From Pseudomonas sp. KBW05 (GTDB taxonomy: Bacteria; Pseudomonadota; Gammaproteobacteria; Pseudomonadales; Pseudomonadaceae): DNA of 64,000 nucleotides. Below, piece after piece: positions 33,769-41,490 of this stretch. Made by a program: the position numbers and the translations under genes. The stretch is taken from NCBI RefSeq assembly GCF_003852405.1, contig NZ_QAJM01000020.1:62001-126000 (forward strand), read 5' to 3'. Every line of letters begins with the position of its first letter. Position 1 is the stretch's first letter. Under the pieces are notes generated by a model. The model did not search any database. It had not been told where the DNA came from and saw nothing but the letters and a program-made list of their open reading frames with translations.

Positions 33769-34364
33769 TGCAGCCCCTCAAGTGTCGCCACCGATCGGCC
33801 GTCGCGGCTCCAGAGATCGAGCAGGAAATCGGCTTCGTGATGGCTCGCCACGGGCGCCATTCCCAAGCGTTGCGCCAGCACGGCATGCACCTGATCCGCC
33901 GTTTGCGGGCAACCTTCGATGGGCGGACGCCAGTGGCAGGCGAGCAGTTGCCCGTCGTCGCTCAGCGAGCCGAGGGCGTGCTCGATTAACCGGTGCAGGT
34001 CAGCCGCGTCGAGGTAGTAACACCACTCGCTCAACACGATCAGGTCGAACCTCTCGCGTGGCCATTGCTCGGGCAAGCGTGCCTGCTCCACCCGGGTATG
34101 GGCGAACCCAAGCAGGCGGGTGCGCGCCAGTGCGACGGCGGCGCTTGCAGTGTCGCAGCACAGTAGGCGATCACAGCGTGGCGCCAGTTCGGCGCTCAGC
34201 TCACCGTTGGCGCAGCCGGGTTCGAACACCGCGGCATACCGTGGGCGCGTGAGCACTGCCAGGGTCAGTGCGCGTTTGCGGCGCTCGTACCAGCGTTGGC
34301 GAAAGGCCCAAGGGTCATCGTTGCCGGCAAACAACTGGTCAAAATACGGCGTGGCCACGCTCAT
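33765..34364 (-). CDS. NodS-like SAM-dependent methyltransferase
   Basis: A 199-residue class I methyltransferase. SAM motif I is YAAVFEPGCANGELSAELAP, motif II ELAPRCDRLLCCDTASAAVA, and motif post-II FDLIVLSEWCYYLDAADLHR. The start MSVATPYFDQLFAGNDDPWA and the WYERRKRALTLAVLTRPRYA stretch resemble NodS-type enzymes, which N-methylate a deacetylated sugar amine in Rhizobium Nod-factor synthesis. Its immediate neighbour is a PIG-L deacetylase, which would supply such a free amine. That functional pairing is inference. Confidence 0.85.
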   Translation of the reverse strand: MSVATPYFDQLFAGNDDPWAFRQRWYERRKRALTLAVLTRPRYAAVFEPGCANGELSAELAPRCDRLLCCDTASAAVALARTRLLGFAHTRVEQARLPEQWPRERFDLIVLSEWCYYLDAADLHRLIEHALGSLSDDGQLLACHWRPPIEGCPQTADQVHAVLAQRLGMAPVASHHEADFLLDLWSRDGRSVATLEGLQ

Positions 34365-35119
34365 ACAAACACCACCTCGAACGGTTGCAGCAAACGTTCC
34401 ACCACATACGGCGGCAAGACCGCAGGCAAGCCGATCTGCGGGTCACCCTCCAATTGGCTGGCAAACGCGTGGATCGCATGACGCTTGCGTGCCAGGGCTG
34501 CGCTGCTCAGCGGGATTTTACGTGCGCGATGCCACGGCAACTGGCTGCCTTCGGGTGACGCCCAATGCCAGGCCCACACCGGCAGTTCATAGAAACGCGC
34601 GCCAACGGCCTGCGCCGCCACGGCACTGGCGCGGCCCACGGCTTCATGGTCGCAATGACCGTCTTCACGCCAGGTGGCGAACACCACGTCCGTGGGCTTG
34701 AGATGGCGCCTGATAAACGCCGCGAGTTCATCCTCGCGGGCTGCCACCTGGCTGTCGGCAAACCCGGCGCGCAACCATTGCAGACCGTGCGGCGGCAGGC
34801 CGAGGCGATGCAAGGCCTCGGCCGACTCTTGCGGGCGCTCCACATTCAGCCGCGCCACCGGCCAACGGCGCGAGCCTGGGTGGCTGGCGCTACCGTCGGT
34901 GACGGAGATCAACTGCACGGGCCGCCCCAGCGTCGCCAACCCTTGCAACAGCCCGCCACAACCGAGGACTTCATCATCCGGGTGCGGCGCGATAATCACC
35001 GCCCGACAACCCTCTGGCACCAATTGCGCGACGCTGACGTGGGCCAGTTGCGCCAATTGCGTCGAAGTCTGCCAACGGTGCAACGGCGTGCCCTGGCCGA
35101 CGATTGGGTTGGGTTTCAT
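34361..35119 (-). CDS. PIG-L family deacetylase (intact HPDDE)
   Basis: A 252-residue protein starting at ATG 35119 behind a strong RBS (gggaggt). The metal motif is VIIAPHPDDEVLGCGGLLQG, and the distal metal His lies in WREDGHCDHEAVGRASAVAA. Both aspartates of HPDDE are present, so it should deacetylate an N-acetyl sugar or similar substrate with zinc. It overlaps the acyl-CoA dehydrogenase stop upstream and the methyltransferase start downstream, both by four bases. The 32170 gene is a close paralogue with one motif residue changed. Confidence 0.9.
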   Translation of the reverse strand: MKPNPIVGQGTPLHRWQTSTQLAQLAHVSVAQLVPEGCRAVIIAPHPDDEVLGCGGLLQGLATLGRPVQLISVTDGSASHPGSRRWPVARLNVERPQESAEALHRLGLPPHGLQWLRAGFADSQVAAREDELAAFIRRHLKPTDVVFATWREDGHCDHEAVGRASAVAAQAVGARFYELPVWAWHWASPEGSQLPWHRARKIPLSSAALARKRHAIHAFASQLEGDPQIGLPAVLPPYVVERLLQPFEVVFV

Positions 35120-36114
35120 AACTGCCACCTCCCTGTGGGTGCACCGACGACGCTTTCACCCAGCGCAGCCAGGTCGCGTTCGGCATGACTCTGGCGCACA
35201 TACACCGGCAGGTCCGCCATCAACTGTGCAAAGTGCGCATCCTTGCAGTACGGGCCCGCCCCGACGGCGCGACCGACGTGGCGGATCACTTGCTCCACGC
35301 TGTCCTCGACACACGCACGGGCCAGTTGCGCCCATGGTTGGGCATTGGCCAACGGTTGCTGATCCACCTGCTTGGCCGATGCGCGCAACACGCAGGCCGC
35401 GCTGTTCAGGGCACTGTCCACCGCGCCCAGGTGGGCGAGGGCATGGGGCTCCGGGCGTTGGGTGCAGTGCGCACGCAGCGTTTCAGCCAGGCGCTGCGCG
35501 GCGCCGTACCAGCAGGCGGCGATGCCGATCCCTCCCTGCCAGAAACCGGGTCGCGCGAGGTAATCCCCCGGCCCGCCGACTGCCAAGCCTGTGGCGCCAC
35601 TGAACACGATGTCGACACTGCCCGAGGCCGCCATGCCCACGGCGTGCCAGCCCGCGTCCGTCACTGTGACCCCTGGTTGATCCATGGGTACGGCGACCAA
35701 CTGTTGTTCATCTGCCTCATTCCAGGCGGTCAACAACCCATGGCTGACCACCGCCGCGCCGGAGCACCAGGCCTTGCGCCCGTCGAGGACCCAGTGCTGG
35801 CCGTCCCGGCGTACGCGGACCTTGGCCGTCGGCGGCTCGGCGGCCCACATGCCCCAGGTGCTGCCCGACGGCGCCAGCGGGCCATGCAGTTCGGCGATGA
35901 TCGCCAAGGCGTCGGTGTGCCCCTCAAACAACTTGCACAGGCCCAGGTCATGGCCTGCGACCTGGGCCAAACGGCTGAAGCGCTCCAGGGTTTCGCCGCT
36001 GCCCGGCAGCGGCAGGCAGTCCAGCTCTGCACGTTGCAGAGCCTTCAGTGCCTCGCCGAGGGCCAGGGTGTTCCCATAGCGCCCGCTGCCCTGGAGGAAT
36101 CCGTGGAGCGTCAT
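35116..36114 (-). CDS. Acyl-CoA dehydrogenase-like flavoprotein
   Basis: A 332-residue protein, shorter than typical ~380-residue enzymes. The middle domain shows the flavin/substrate stretch GSTWGMWAAEPPTAKVRVRR, then GQHWVLDGRKAWCSGAAVVS; the helical C-terminal part includes FWQGGIGIAACWYGAAQRLA. The normal catalytic Glu and the N-terminal helical domain are hard to place, so the reaction may differ from acyl-CoA oxidation. It overlaps PIG-L downstream and lies one base after the glgX stop, so it is transcribed with the glycogen operon. Substrate unknown. Confidence 0.78.
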   Translation of the reverse strand: MTLHGFLQGSGRYGNTLALGEALKALQRAELDCLPLPGSGETLERFSRLAQVAGHDLGLCKLFEGHTDALAIIAELHGPLAPSGSTWGMWAAEPPTAKVRVRRDGQHWVLDGRKAWCSGAAVVSHGLLTAWNEADEQQLVAVPMDQPGVTVTDAGWHAVGMAASGSVDIVFSGATGLAVGGPGDYLARPGFWQGGIGIAACWYGAAQRLAETLRAHCTQRPEPHALAHLGAVDSALNSAACVLRASAKQVDQQPLANAQPWAQLARACVEDSVEQVIRHVGRAVGAGPYCKDAHFAQLMADLPVYVRQSHAERDLAALGESVVGAPTGRWQL

Positions 36115-36115
36115 G

Positions 36116-38275
36116 TCACACCTCTTCCGAGTGTTGCAGTTCGAACAGCAGCAGTGAGCGGCCAGTCACGGCGTATTCGTGATCGAACTCGAAGCGTTCC
36201 TGGCCACGTACCGAGGGTTGATTGGTATCGACCATGCAGGTCCAGAACTCGCCTTCCGGCACCGGCGGCAGGCGGAAATTCACCATGTCATGGTGAGCAT
36301 TCACCACCAGCAACAAGGTGGCGTCGGCCCCCGGGCGACGGATACCGGTTTCCTGGGCGCGGCCATCCATCAGCATGCCCAGGCAGCGGCCATGGCTGTC
36401 ATGCCATTGCTCGGTGGTCATTTCGTTGCCATCCGGGGCGAGCCAGGTGACGTCTTTGACGCCGATGTCTTCGTTGTAGTCGCCCACCAGGAAGCGCCCA
36501 CGGCGCAGGATCGGGTAGGCCAGGCGCAGCTTGATCAGGCGCTTGACGAACTTGAGCAGGGCCTTGCCATCGTCGTCCAGGTCCCAGTTGACCCAGCCGA
36601 TTTCGCTGTCCTGGCAATAGGCGTTGTTGTTGCCGTGCTGGGTGCGCGCGAACTCGTCACCCGCCACCAGCATTGGCGTGCCCTGGGCCAGCAACAGGGT
36701 GGCGAAGAAGTTGCGCATCTGGCGCAGGCGCAGCGCGTTGATTTCCGGGTCGTCGGTGGGGCCTTCGACGCCGTGGTTCCAGGACAGGTTGTTGTTGCTG
36801 CCGTCCTGGTTGTTCTCGTCGTTGGCCTCGTTGTGCTTGTCGTTGTACGACACCAGGTCGTGCAGGGTAAAACCGTCGTGGGCGGTGATGAAATTCACCG
36901 AGCTGTAGGGGCGGCGCCCGCGATGGTTGAACATCTCGCCGGAAGCGGTCATGCGTGCGGCAAAATCCGCCAGTTGGCCGTCATCGCCTTTCCAGAAGGC
37001 ACGCACGGTGTCGCGGAAACGGTCATTCCATTCCACCCAGCCCGGTGGGAAGTTGCCCACTTGATAACCACCGGGGCCGCAGTCCCAGGGCTCGGCGATG
37101 AGTTTGAGCTGGCGCAATACCGGGTCCTGGCGGCAGGCCACGAGGAAGCTGTGGCGCTCGTCGAAGCCGTCGCGGTAACGGCCGAGGATGGTCGCCAGGT
37201 CGAAGCGGAAACCATCCACGTGCATCTCGTTGGCCCAATAGCGCAGGGAGTCGGTGACCATTTGCAGCACGCACGGGTGGCTCAGGTCCAGGGTGTTGCC
37301 GGTTCCGGAATCGTTGATGTAGAAGCGCTTGTCATCCGGCATCAAGCGGTAGTACGAGGCGTTGTCGATACCGCGCATGGACAGGGTCGGGCCGCGCTCG
37401 TTGCCTTCGGCTGTGTGGTTGTAGACCACGTCGAGGATCACTTCGAGTTTTTGCTCGTGCAGGTGCGCGACCATCTCCTTGAACTCGGCGATCTTGCCGC
37501 TGGCCAGGTAACGCGGGTCGGGGGCGAAAAACGCGATGCTGTTGTAGCCCCAGTAGTTGGTCATGCCTTTTTGCAGCAGGTGCTGGTCATTGACGAAGGC
37601 ATGCACGGGGAGCAGTTCCACGGATGACACGCCGAGCTGGCGGATGTGCTTGAGCACGTCGTCTTCCATCAGTCCGGCGCAGGTGCCACGTACTGATTCA
37701 CCCACCGAAGGGTGGCGCATGCTGATGCCGCGCAGGTGGGTTTCATAGATGATCGTACGGTCCCAGGGCACACGCACCGGTTGGTCGTTGCCCCAGGTGT
37801 GCGCCGGGTCGATGACCTTGCACTTGGGCACGAAAGGCGCACTGTCGCGTTCGTCGAAACTGAGGTCGTCGTCCGGGTGGCCGATGGTGTAGCCGAACAG
37901 GGCCTCGGACCATTTCAGTTCGCCCACCAACTGCTTGGCATAGGGATCAATCAGCAATTTGTGATGGTTGAAGCGATGGCCGTTGGCCGGGTCATACGCA
38001 CCGTACACGCGGTAGCCGTAGATCAGCCCGGGGTGGGCGTCGGGCAGGTAGCCGTGGAAGGTTTCGTCGGTGTATTCGGGCAGTTCGATGCGTTCCAGCT
38101 CGACCTCGCCGGTGTCGTCGAACAGGCACAGTTCGACCTTGGTGGCGTTGGCCGAGAACAGTGCGAAGTTGACGCCCAGGCCATCCCAGGTCGCGCCGAG
38201 GGGGAAGGGCAAACCTTCACGAATCCGCGACGGCTCGTTTGGGGGCGTCGGTGGGGTTTTGTCGGGTTTGCTCAT
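36116..38275 (-). CDS. glgX: Glycogen debranching enzyme GlgX
   Basis: A 719-residue isoamylase-type GH13 enzyme. An N-terminal CBM48-like domain (GLPFPLGATWDGLGVNFALF) is followed by the catalytic barrel: VILDVVYNHTAEGNE (region I), DGFRFDLATILGRYRDGF (nucleophile Asp), LIAEPWDCGPGGYQVGN (acid Glu) and NFITAHDGFTLHDLVSYNDK (region IV). It cleaves alpha-1,6 branches of glycogen, yielding maltodextrins for MalQ and TreY. An RBS (aggag) precedes the ATG at 38275. Gene order glgX-treY-malQ-treZ-glgA matches the Pseudomonas arrangement. Confidence 0.95.
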   Translation of the reverse strand: MSKPDKTPPTPPNEPSRIREGLPFPLGATWDGLGVNFALFSANATKVELCLFDDTGEVELERIELPEYTDETFHGYLPDAHPGLIYGYRVYGAYDPANGHRFNHHKLLIDPYAKQLVGELKWSEALFGYTIGHPDDDLSFDERDSAPFVPKCKVIDPAHTWGNDQPVRVPWDRTIIYETHLRGISMRHPSVGESVRGTCAGLMEDDVLKHIRQLGVSSVELLPVHAFVNDQHLLQKGMTNYWGYNSIAFFAPDPRYLASGKIAEFKEMVAHLHEQKLEVILDVVYNHTAEGNERGPTLSMRGIDNASYYRLMPDDKRFYINDSGTGNTLDLSHPCVLQMVTDSLRYWANEMHVDGFRFDLATILGRYRDGFDERHSFLVACRQDPVLRQLKLIAEPWDCGPGGYQVGNFPPGWVEWNDRFRDTVRAFWKGDDGQLADFAARMTASGEMFNHRGRRPYSSVNFITAHDGFTLHDLVSYNDKHNEANDENNQDGSNNNLSWNHGVEGPTDDPEINALRLRQMRNFFATLLLAQGTPMLVAGDEFARTQHGNNNAYCQDSEIGWVNWDLDDDGKALLKFVKRLIKLRLAYPILRRGRFLVGDYNEDIGVKDVTWLAPDGNEMTTEQWHDSHGRCLGMLMDGRAQETGIRRPGADATLLLVVNAHHDMVNFRLPPVPEGEFWTCMVDTNQPSVRGQERFEFDHEYAVTGRSLLLFELQHSEEV

Positions 38276-38368
38276 TGAGGTGCTCCTGCAAAAGGGTTTT
38301 CTCGAGGCGAACGCGGCCTAGGTGACAGTGGTCAGGTCAACATCGGATTAGATTGAAATGCGTCCCCT

Positions 38369-38472
38369 GTGGGAGCGGGCTTGTGTGGGAGCGGGCTTGC
38401 TCGCGAAGACGGTGTGTCAATCACCTCATGCATTGGCTGACACAACGCATTCGCGAGCAAGCCCGCTCCCAC
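38369..38472. repeat. Inverted REP pair (gtgggagcgggcttg type)
   Basis: gtgggagcgggcttgctcgc and its reverse complement gcgagcaagcccgctcccac face each other, and the left arm carries an extra tandem gtgggagcgggcttg copy. It fills the gap between glgX and the DUF2934 gene, inside the operon, where it could affect relative mRNA levels. Confidence 0.9.
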
Positions 38473-38499
38473 ACAAGCCCCTCCCTCAGGGGAATGCGG

Positions 38500-38733
38500 T
38501 CAACCGGCGGGCTTGCGCGGTGCCTTGGGTTTTTTCTCGGCGGGCGGCTTTGGTTTGGGTGGCGCTTTCGGCTTGGCCGCCGCCTTCGCCTTGGGCTTGC
38601 TCGGCGTCAAGGCTTCCGCCTCCGCCAGCTTTCTCGCCATCTCCCAATGGCGGGTGTCCTGGCCATGGGGTTTGCCTTCCGACTCCCAGATCTGATGGGC
38701 CAGTTCCCGTATGCGTTTGTCTTCAGTACTCAT
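38500..38733 (-). CDS. DUF2934 protein within the glycogen/trehalose operon
   Basis: A 77-residue protein from the ATG at 38733 (RBS agga before it). Residues 1-35 (TEDKRIRELAHQIWESEGKP, then HGQDTRHWEMARKLAE) match the short DUF2934 motif with the R-A-x-x-I-W and W-x-x-A pattern. The rest is a Lys/Pro/Ala-rich basic tail (AAAKPKAPPKPKPPAEKKPK). A homologue sits in the same place in Pseudomonas trehalose loci (PA2161-like). The role is unknown; the tail could bind nucleic acid or a polysaccharide. Confidence 0.8.
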   Translation of the reverse strand: MSTEDKRIRELAHQIWESEGKPHGQDTRHWEMARKLAEAEALTPSKPKAKAAAKPKAPPKPKPPAEKKPKAPRKPAG

Positions 38734-38757
38734 CGCAATGCTCCTCACAGAAAATTT

Positions 38758-41490
38758 TCAGCTTTCTTGATCATCAGGATTGATAAAGACATTGACCGGG
38801 AAATCCCCCAGGGCAGTGCTCAGCGCCAGCTCCTTGTTTGGTGTGACTGCGCCTGTGTGGAAAAGTCCCTTCCATTTTTGTGCCGTGGCGGCGAACGGTA
38901 GTGCGACCCGTGTATCGCCCCAAACCTGCGCATCGATCCGGGGCTGCACACCGTTTTCAAGCAAGTGATGGGGCCAGCGTGGCACCACCACCACGAGGTG
39001 TTTGCCCTGATATTCGCGGGCGAACGCGACAACCTGTGCGGCGTGTTTGCCCAGCACTTCCAGCGGCAGGTAGCCGCCGCTGCGAAACAGCCCGGGATGG
39101 GCCTTGCGCAAGGCCAATGCCTGGGCGATTACGGACTGTTTGATACGCCCGTCGCGCCAGTGCAACAACAGTTCGCCGATGTCCGGTGGGGTTTGCAGTG
39201 CCTGTTGCCGTGCATTGAAATCCACCGGGCGACGGTTGTCCGGGTCCACCAGGCTGAAGTCCCAGAACTCGGCGCCCTGGTACAGGTCCGGCACACCCGG
39301 CACGGTGATGCGAAGCAAGGATTGCGCCAGCCCGTTGATCGCGCCGGCGCGAGCGATGACCTCGGCGGCGTCGCCAATGGCCGTGCGCAGCGCGTGGCCC
39401 GCATCGCTTTGCAGCACGCCCGTGAGGAAGGCTTCGACGCCTTGCTCATAGGCCTCGTTGGGTGCGCTCCAGCTGCTGTGCAACTTGGCTTCGCGCAGGG
39501 CTTTTTGTTGCCATTGCCAGAGACGCGATTGATAGTCGGCGAAGTCTGCGTCCAGCGGCCAGCTACCCAGCAGCACTTGATAGAGGATCAACTCATCGCC
39601 CGCCGAAGGGCTGCTGGCGTCACGGCGCAACGGTGCGGCCAGGCTGCGCCAATGCTCCACCTGTTGCACAAACCACGGCGCGCATTCGCTGAGTACCGCC
39701 AGCCGCGCACGGCTGTCTTCGCCGCGTTTGTGGTCATGGGTGGCGGTGGCCAGCAGGTTGTCGGGAAAGCTGTGCAGGCGCTGGCGGTTGGCCGCGTGGA
39801 AGTCGGCCAGCGGCGCGCTGAACTGCTCGGTACTGAAACCCACATCGTTGCGCGACAGCAGCACTGCCGAGCGATAGAACGCGGTGTCTTCCACAGCCTT
39901 GGCGGCGGCGGGCGAGGTCAGTTGCTGGAAGCGCACGCAGGCATGCTTGAGGATCTTGCGCTCACGGCCCACCGGGCGATCGCGCCACGGTTGGCCGCCG
40001 AGCCAGTTGGCCAGGTGATCGAGCACCGGCCAGTCGCCTTCGCCCAAGGTAGTGCGGGCACCGTCCATGGCCTGCTGGAACAGTTTGTCATCGGCGGCGC
40101 TGCGGCCACGGGCGCTGATATAGGTGCGGTACACCGGAAAGTGCACGATCAATTCCTGCAAGGCGCGACGGATCGCGCCGAGGGTCAGGTCGCGGGTCAT
40201 CACATCGTCGCGGGCCACTTGCAACAGAGCCTGGGCCACACTTTCAAAGTCGCCGCCGAGGGAGCCATTGAGGATTTGCTGGCGGGCCAGCCGCGCTTCT
40301 TCGATAAACGCCGCGGGGCGCTCGCTGTGCCGACTCCACAGTTCGGCCAGCGGGGCGAAGCCGTCGGGGTGATGTTGCAGCAACGACAGCTGGTTCATGA
40401 ATTCGTAGCCGGTGGTACCGTCCACTTGCCAGTCTTCGCGCAGGGTTTCTCCTTCGCCAAGGATCTTCTCGACAAAGATCGGCAAGTGCCGCCCTGGCGC
40501 CAATGCGTCGACGCGCCTGCGCAGCTTGCGGCAATAGCCCCGTGGGTCGGCGAGCCCGTCGATATGGTCGATGCGCAGGCCATCCACCAAACCTTCGCTG
40601 ATCAGCTCGAAGATCTTGCCGTGGGTGGCTTCGAACACGGCGCTGCGTTCGACTCGCAGGCCGCCCAGCTCGTTGACATCGAAGAAGCGCCGCCAGTTGA
40701 TATCGTCCGCCGCCGTGCGCCAACTGGCCAGGCGATAGGCTTGTTGTTCCAGCAGATGGTGCAGGCGCTCGAAGTCGAATGTAGCGAGTTGCTGCTCAAT
40801 GGCGTGCAGCACCGGCGCGTCAGTGGCGCGCTCGGCCAACGCCTGCTTGAGCCACTGCGCCTCGTGGTAGGCATCGTCCTGGTCGGCCAGTGCGCTGAAG
40901 CGTTCGGCCATGGGCTTGAGCAAGACCCCGGTGCCGAGGATCTCCGCGTAATCTTGTGGGCAGATCGGAAAGCGGTGCTCGTAATGCGCGACATAAAACT
41001 CGCCGTGGGCTGCATCAAACTGCAGGGTCACGCTGCCGCTCTGCAAGGCTTCGCCATAATCGCTGCCGAGAAAAGGCATGAGCAATTGGCCCTTGAGCAG
41101 GGGATCCGGCGAGTGCCATTGGATATCGAAGAATTCGCTGTAGGGGCTCAGGCGCCCCCATTCCAGCAGGTCCAGCCACCAAGGGTTATCCGCGCCGCCG
41201 ACGGCCATATGGTTGGACACGATATCGAGGATCAGCCCCATGTCGTGCGCGCGCAGCGCCGCCACCAGCCGGTGCAACGCCGCTTCACCGCCCAGCTCAG
41301 GATTGACCTGGGTCGGGTCGACCACGTCGTAGCCATGCATGGACCCGGCGCGCGCACTCAGCAGCGGCGAGGCATACAGGTGGCTGATGCCCAGCGCGGC
41401 GAAGTACGGCACCAGCGGCACCGCGTCATCCAGGGTAAACCCGGCGTGGAATTGCAGGCGCTGGGTGGCCCGTAGCGGCAGGTATTTCAT
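38758..41490 (-). CDS. treY: Malto-oligosyltrehalose synthase TreY
   Basis: A 910-residue GH13 enzyme. The start LRATQRLQFHAGFTLDDAVP leads into the family-typical YFAALGISHLYASPLLSARA stretch. Conserved regions: DMGLILDIVSNHMAVGGADN, VDGLRIDHIDGLADPRGYCR (nucleophile), LPIFVEKILGEGETLREDW (acid) and NLLATATHDHKRGEDSRARL. It turns the reducing end of maltodextrins into a trehalose unit, which TreZ then releases. Its ATG overlaps the malQ stop by four bases. Length is normal. Confidence 0.95.
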   Translation of the reverse strand: MKYLPLRATQRLQFHAGFTLDDAVPLVPYFAALGISHLYASPLLSARAGSMHGYDVVDPTQVNPELGGEAALHRLVAALRAHDMGLILDIVSNHMAVGGADNPWWLDLLEWGRLSPYSEFFDIQWHSPDPLLKGQLLMPFLGSDYGEALQSGSVTLQFDAAHGEFYVAHYEHRFPICPQDYAEILGTGVLLKPMAERFSALADQDDAYHEAQWLKQALAERATDAPVLHAIEQQLATFDFERLHHLLEQQAYRLASWRTAADDINWRRFFDVNELGGLRVERSAVFEATHGKIFELISEGLVDGLRIDHIDGLADPRGYCRKLRRRVDALAPGRHLPIFVEKILGEGETLREDWQVDGTTGYEFMNQLSLLQHHPDGFAPLAELWSRHSERPAAFIEEARLARQQILNGSLGGDFESVAQALLQVARDDVMTRDLTLGAIRRALQELIVHFPVYRTYISARGRSAADDKLFQQAMDGARTTLGEGDWPVLDHLANWLGGQPWRDRPVGRERKILKHACVRFQQLTSPAAAKAVEDTAFYRSAVLLSRNDVGFSTEQFSAPLADFHAANRQRLHSFPDNLLATATHDHKRGEDSRARLAVLSECAPWFVQQVEHWRSLAAPLRRDASSPSAGDELILYQVLLGSWPLDADFADYQSRLWQWQQKALREAKLHSSWSAPNEAYEQGVEAFLTGVLQSDAGHALRTAIGDAAEVIARAGAINGLAQSLLRITVPGVPDLYQGAEFWDFSLVDPDNRRPVDFNARQQALQTPPDIGELLLHWRDGRIKQSVIAQALALRKAHPGLFRSGGYLPLEVLGKHAAQVVAFAREYQGKHLVVVVPRWPHHLLENGVQPRIDAQVWGDTRVALPFAATAQKWKGLFHTGAVTPNKELALSTALGDFPVNVFINPDDQES

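Noticed and set aside
38965-41475. 836-codon open frame on the plus strand opposite treY
   Set aside because: It has no recognisable domain, lies wholly antisense to a clear treY gene with all catalytic motifs, and its long open length follows from GC-rich third positions.
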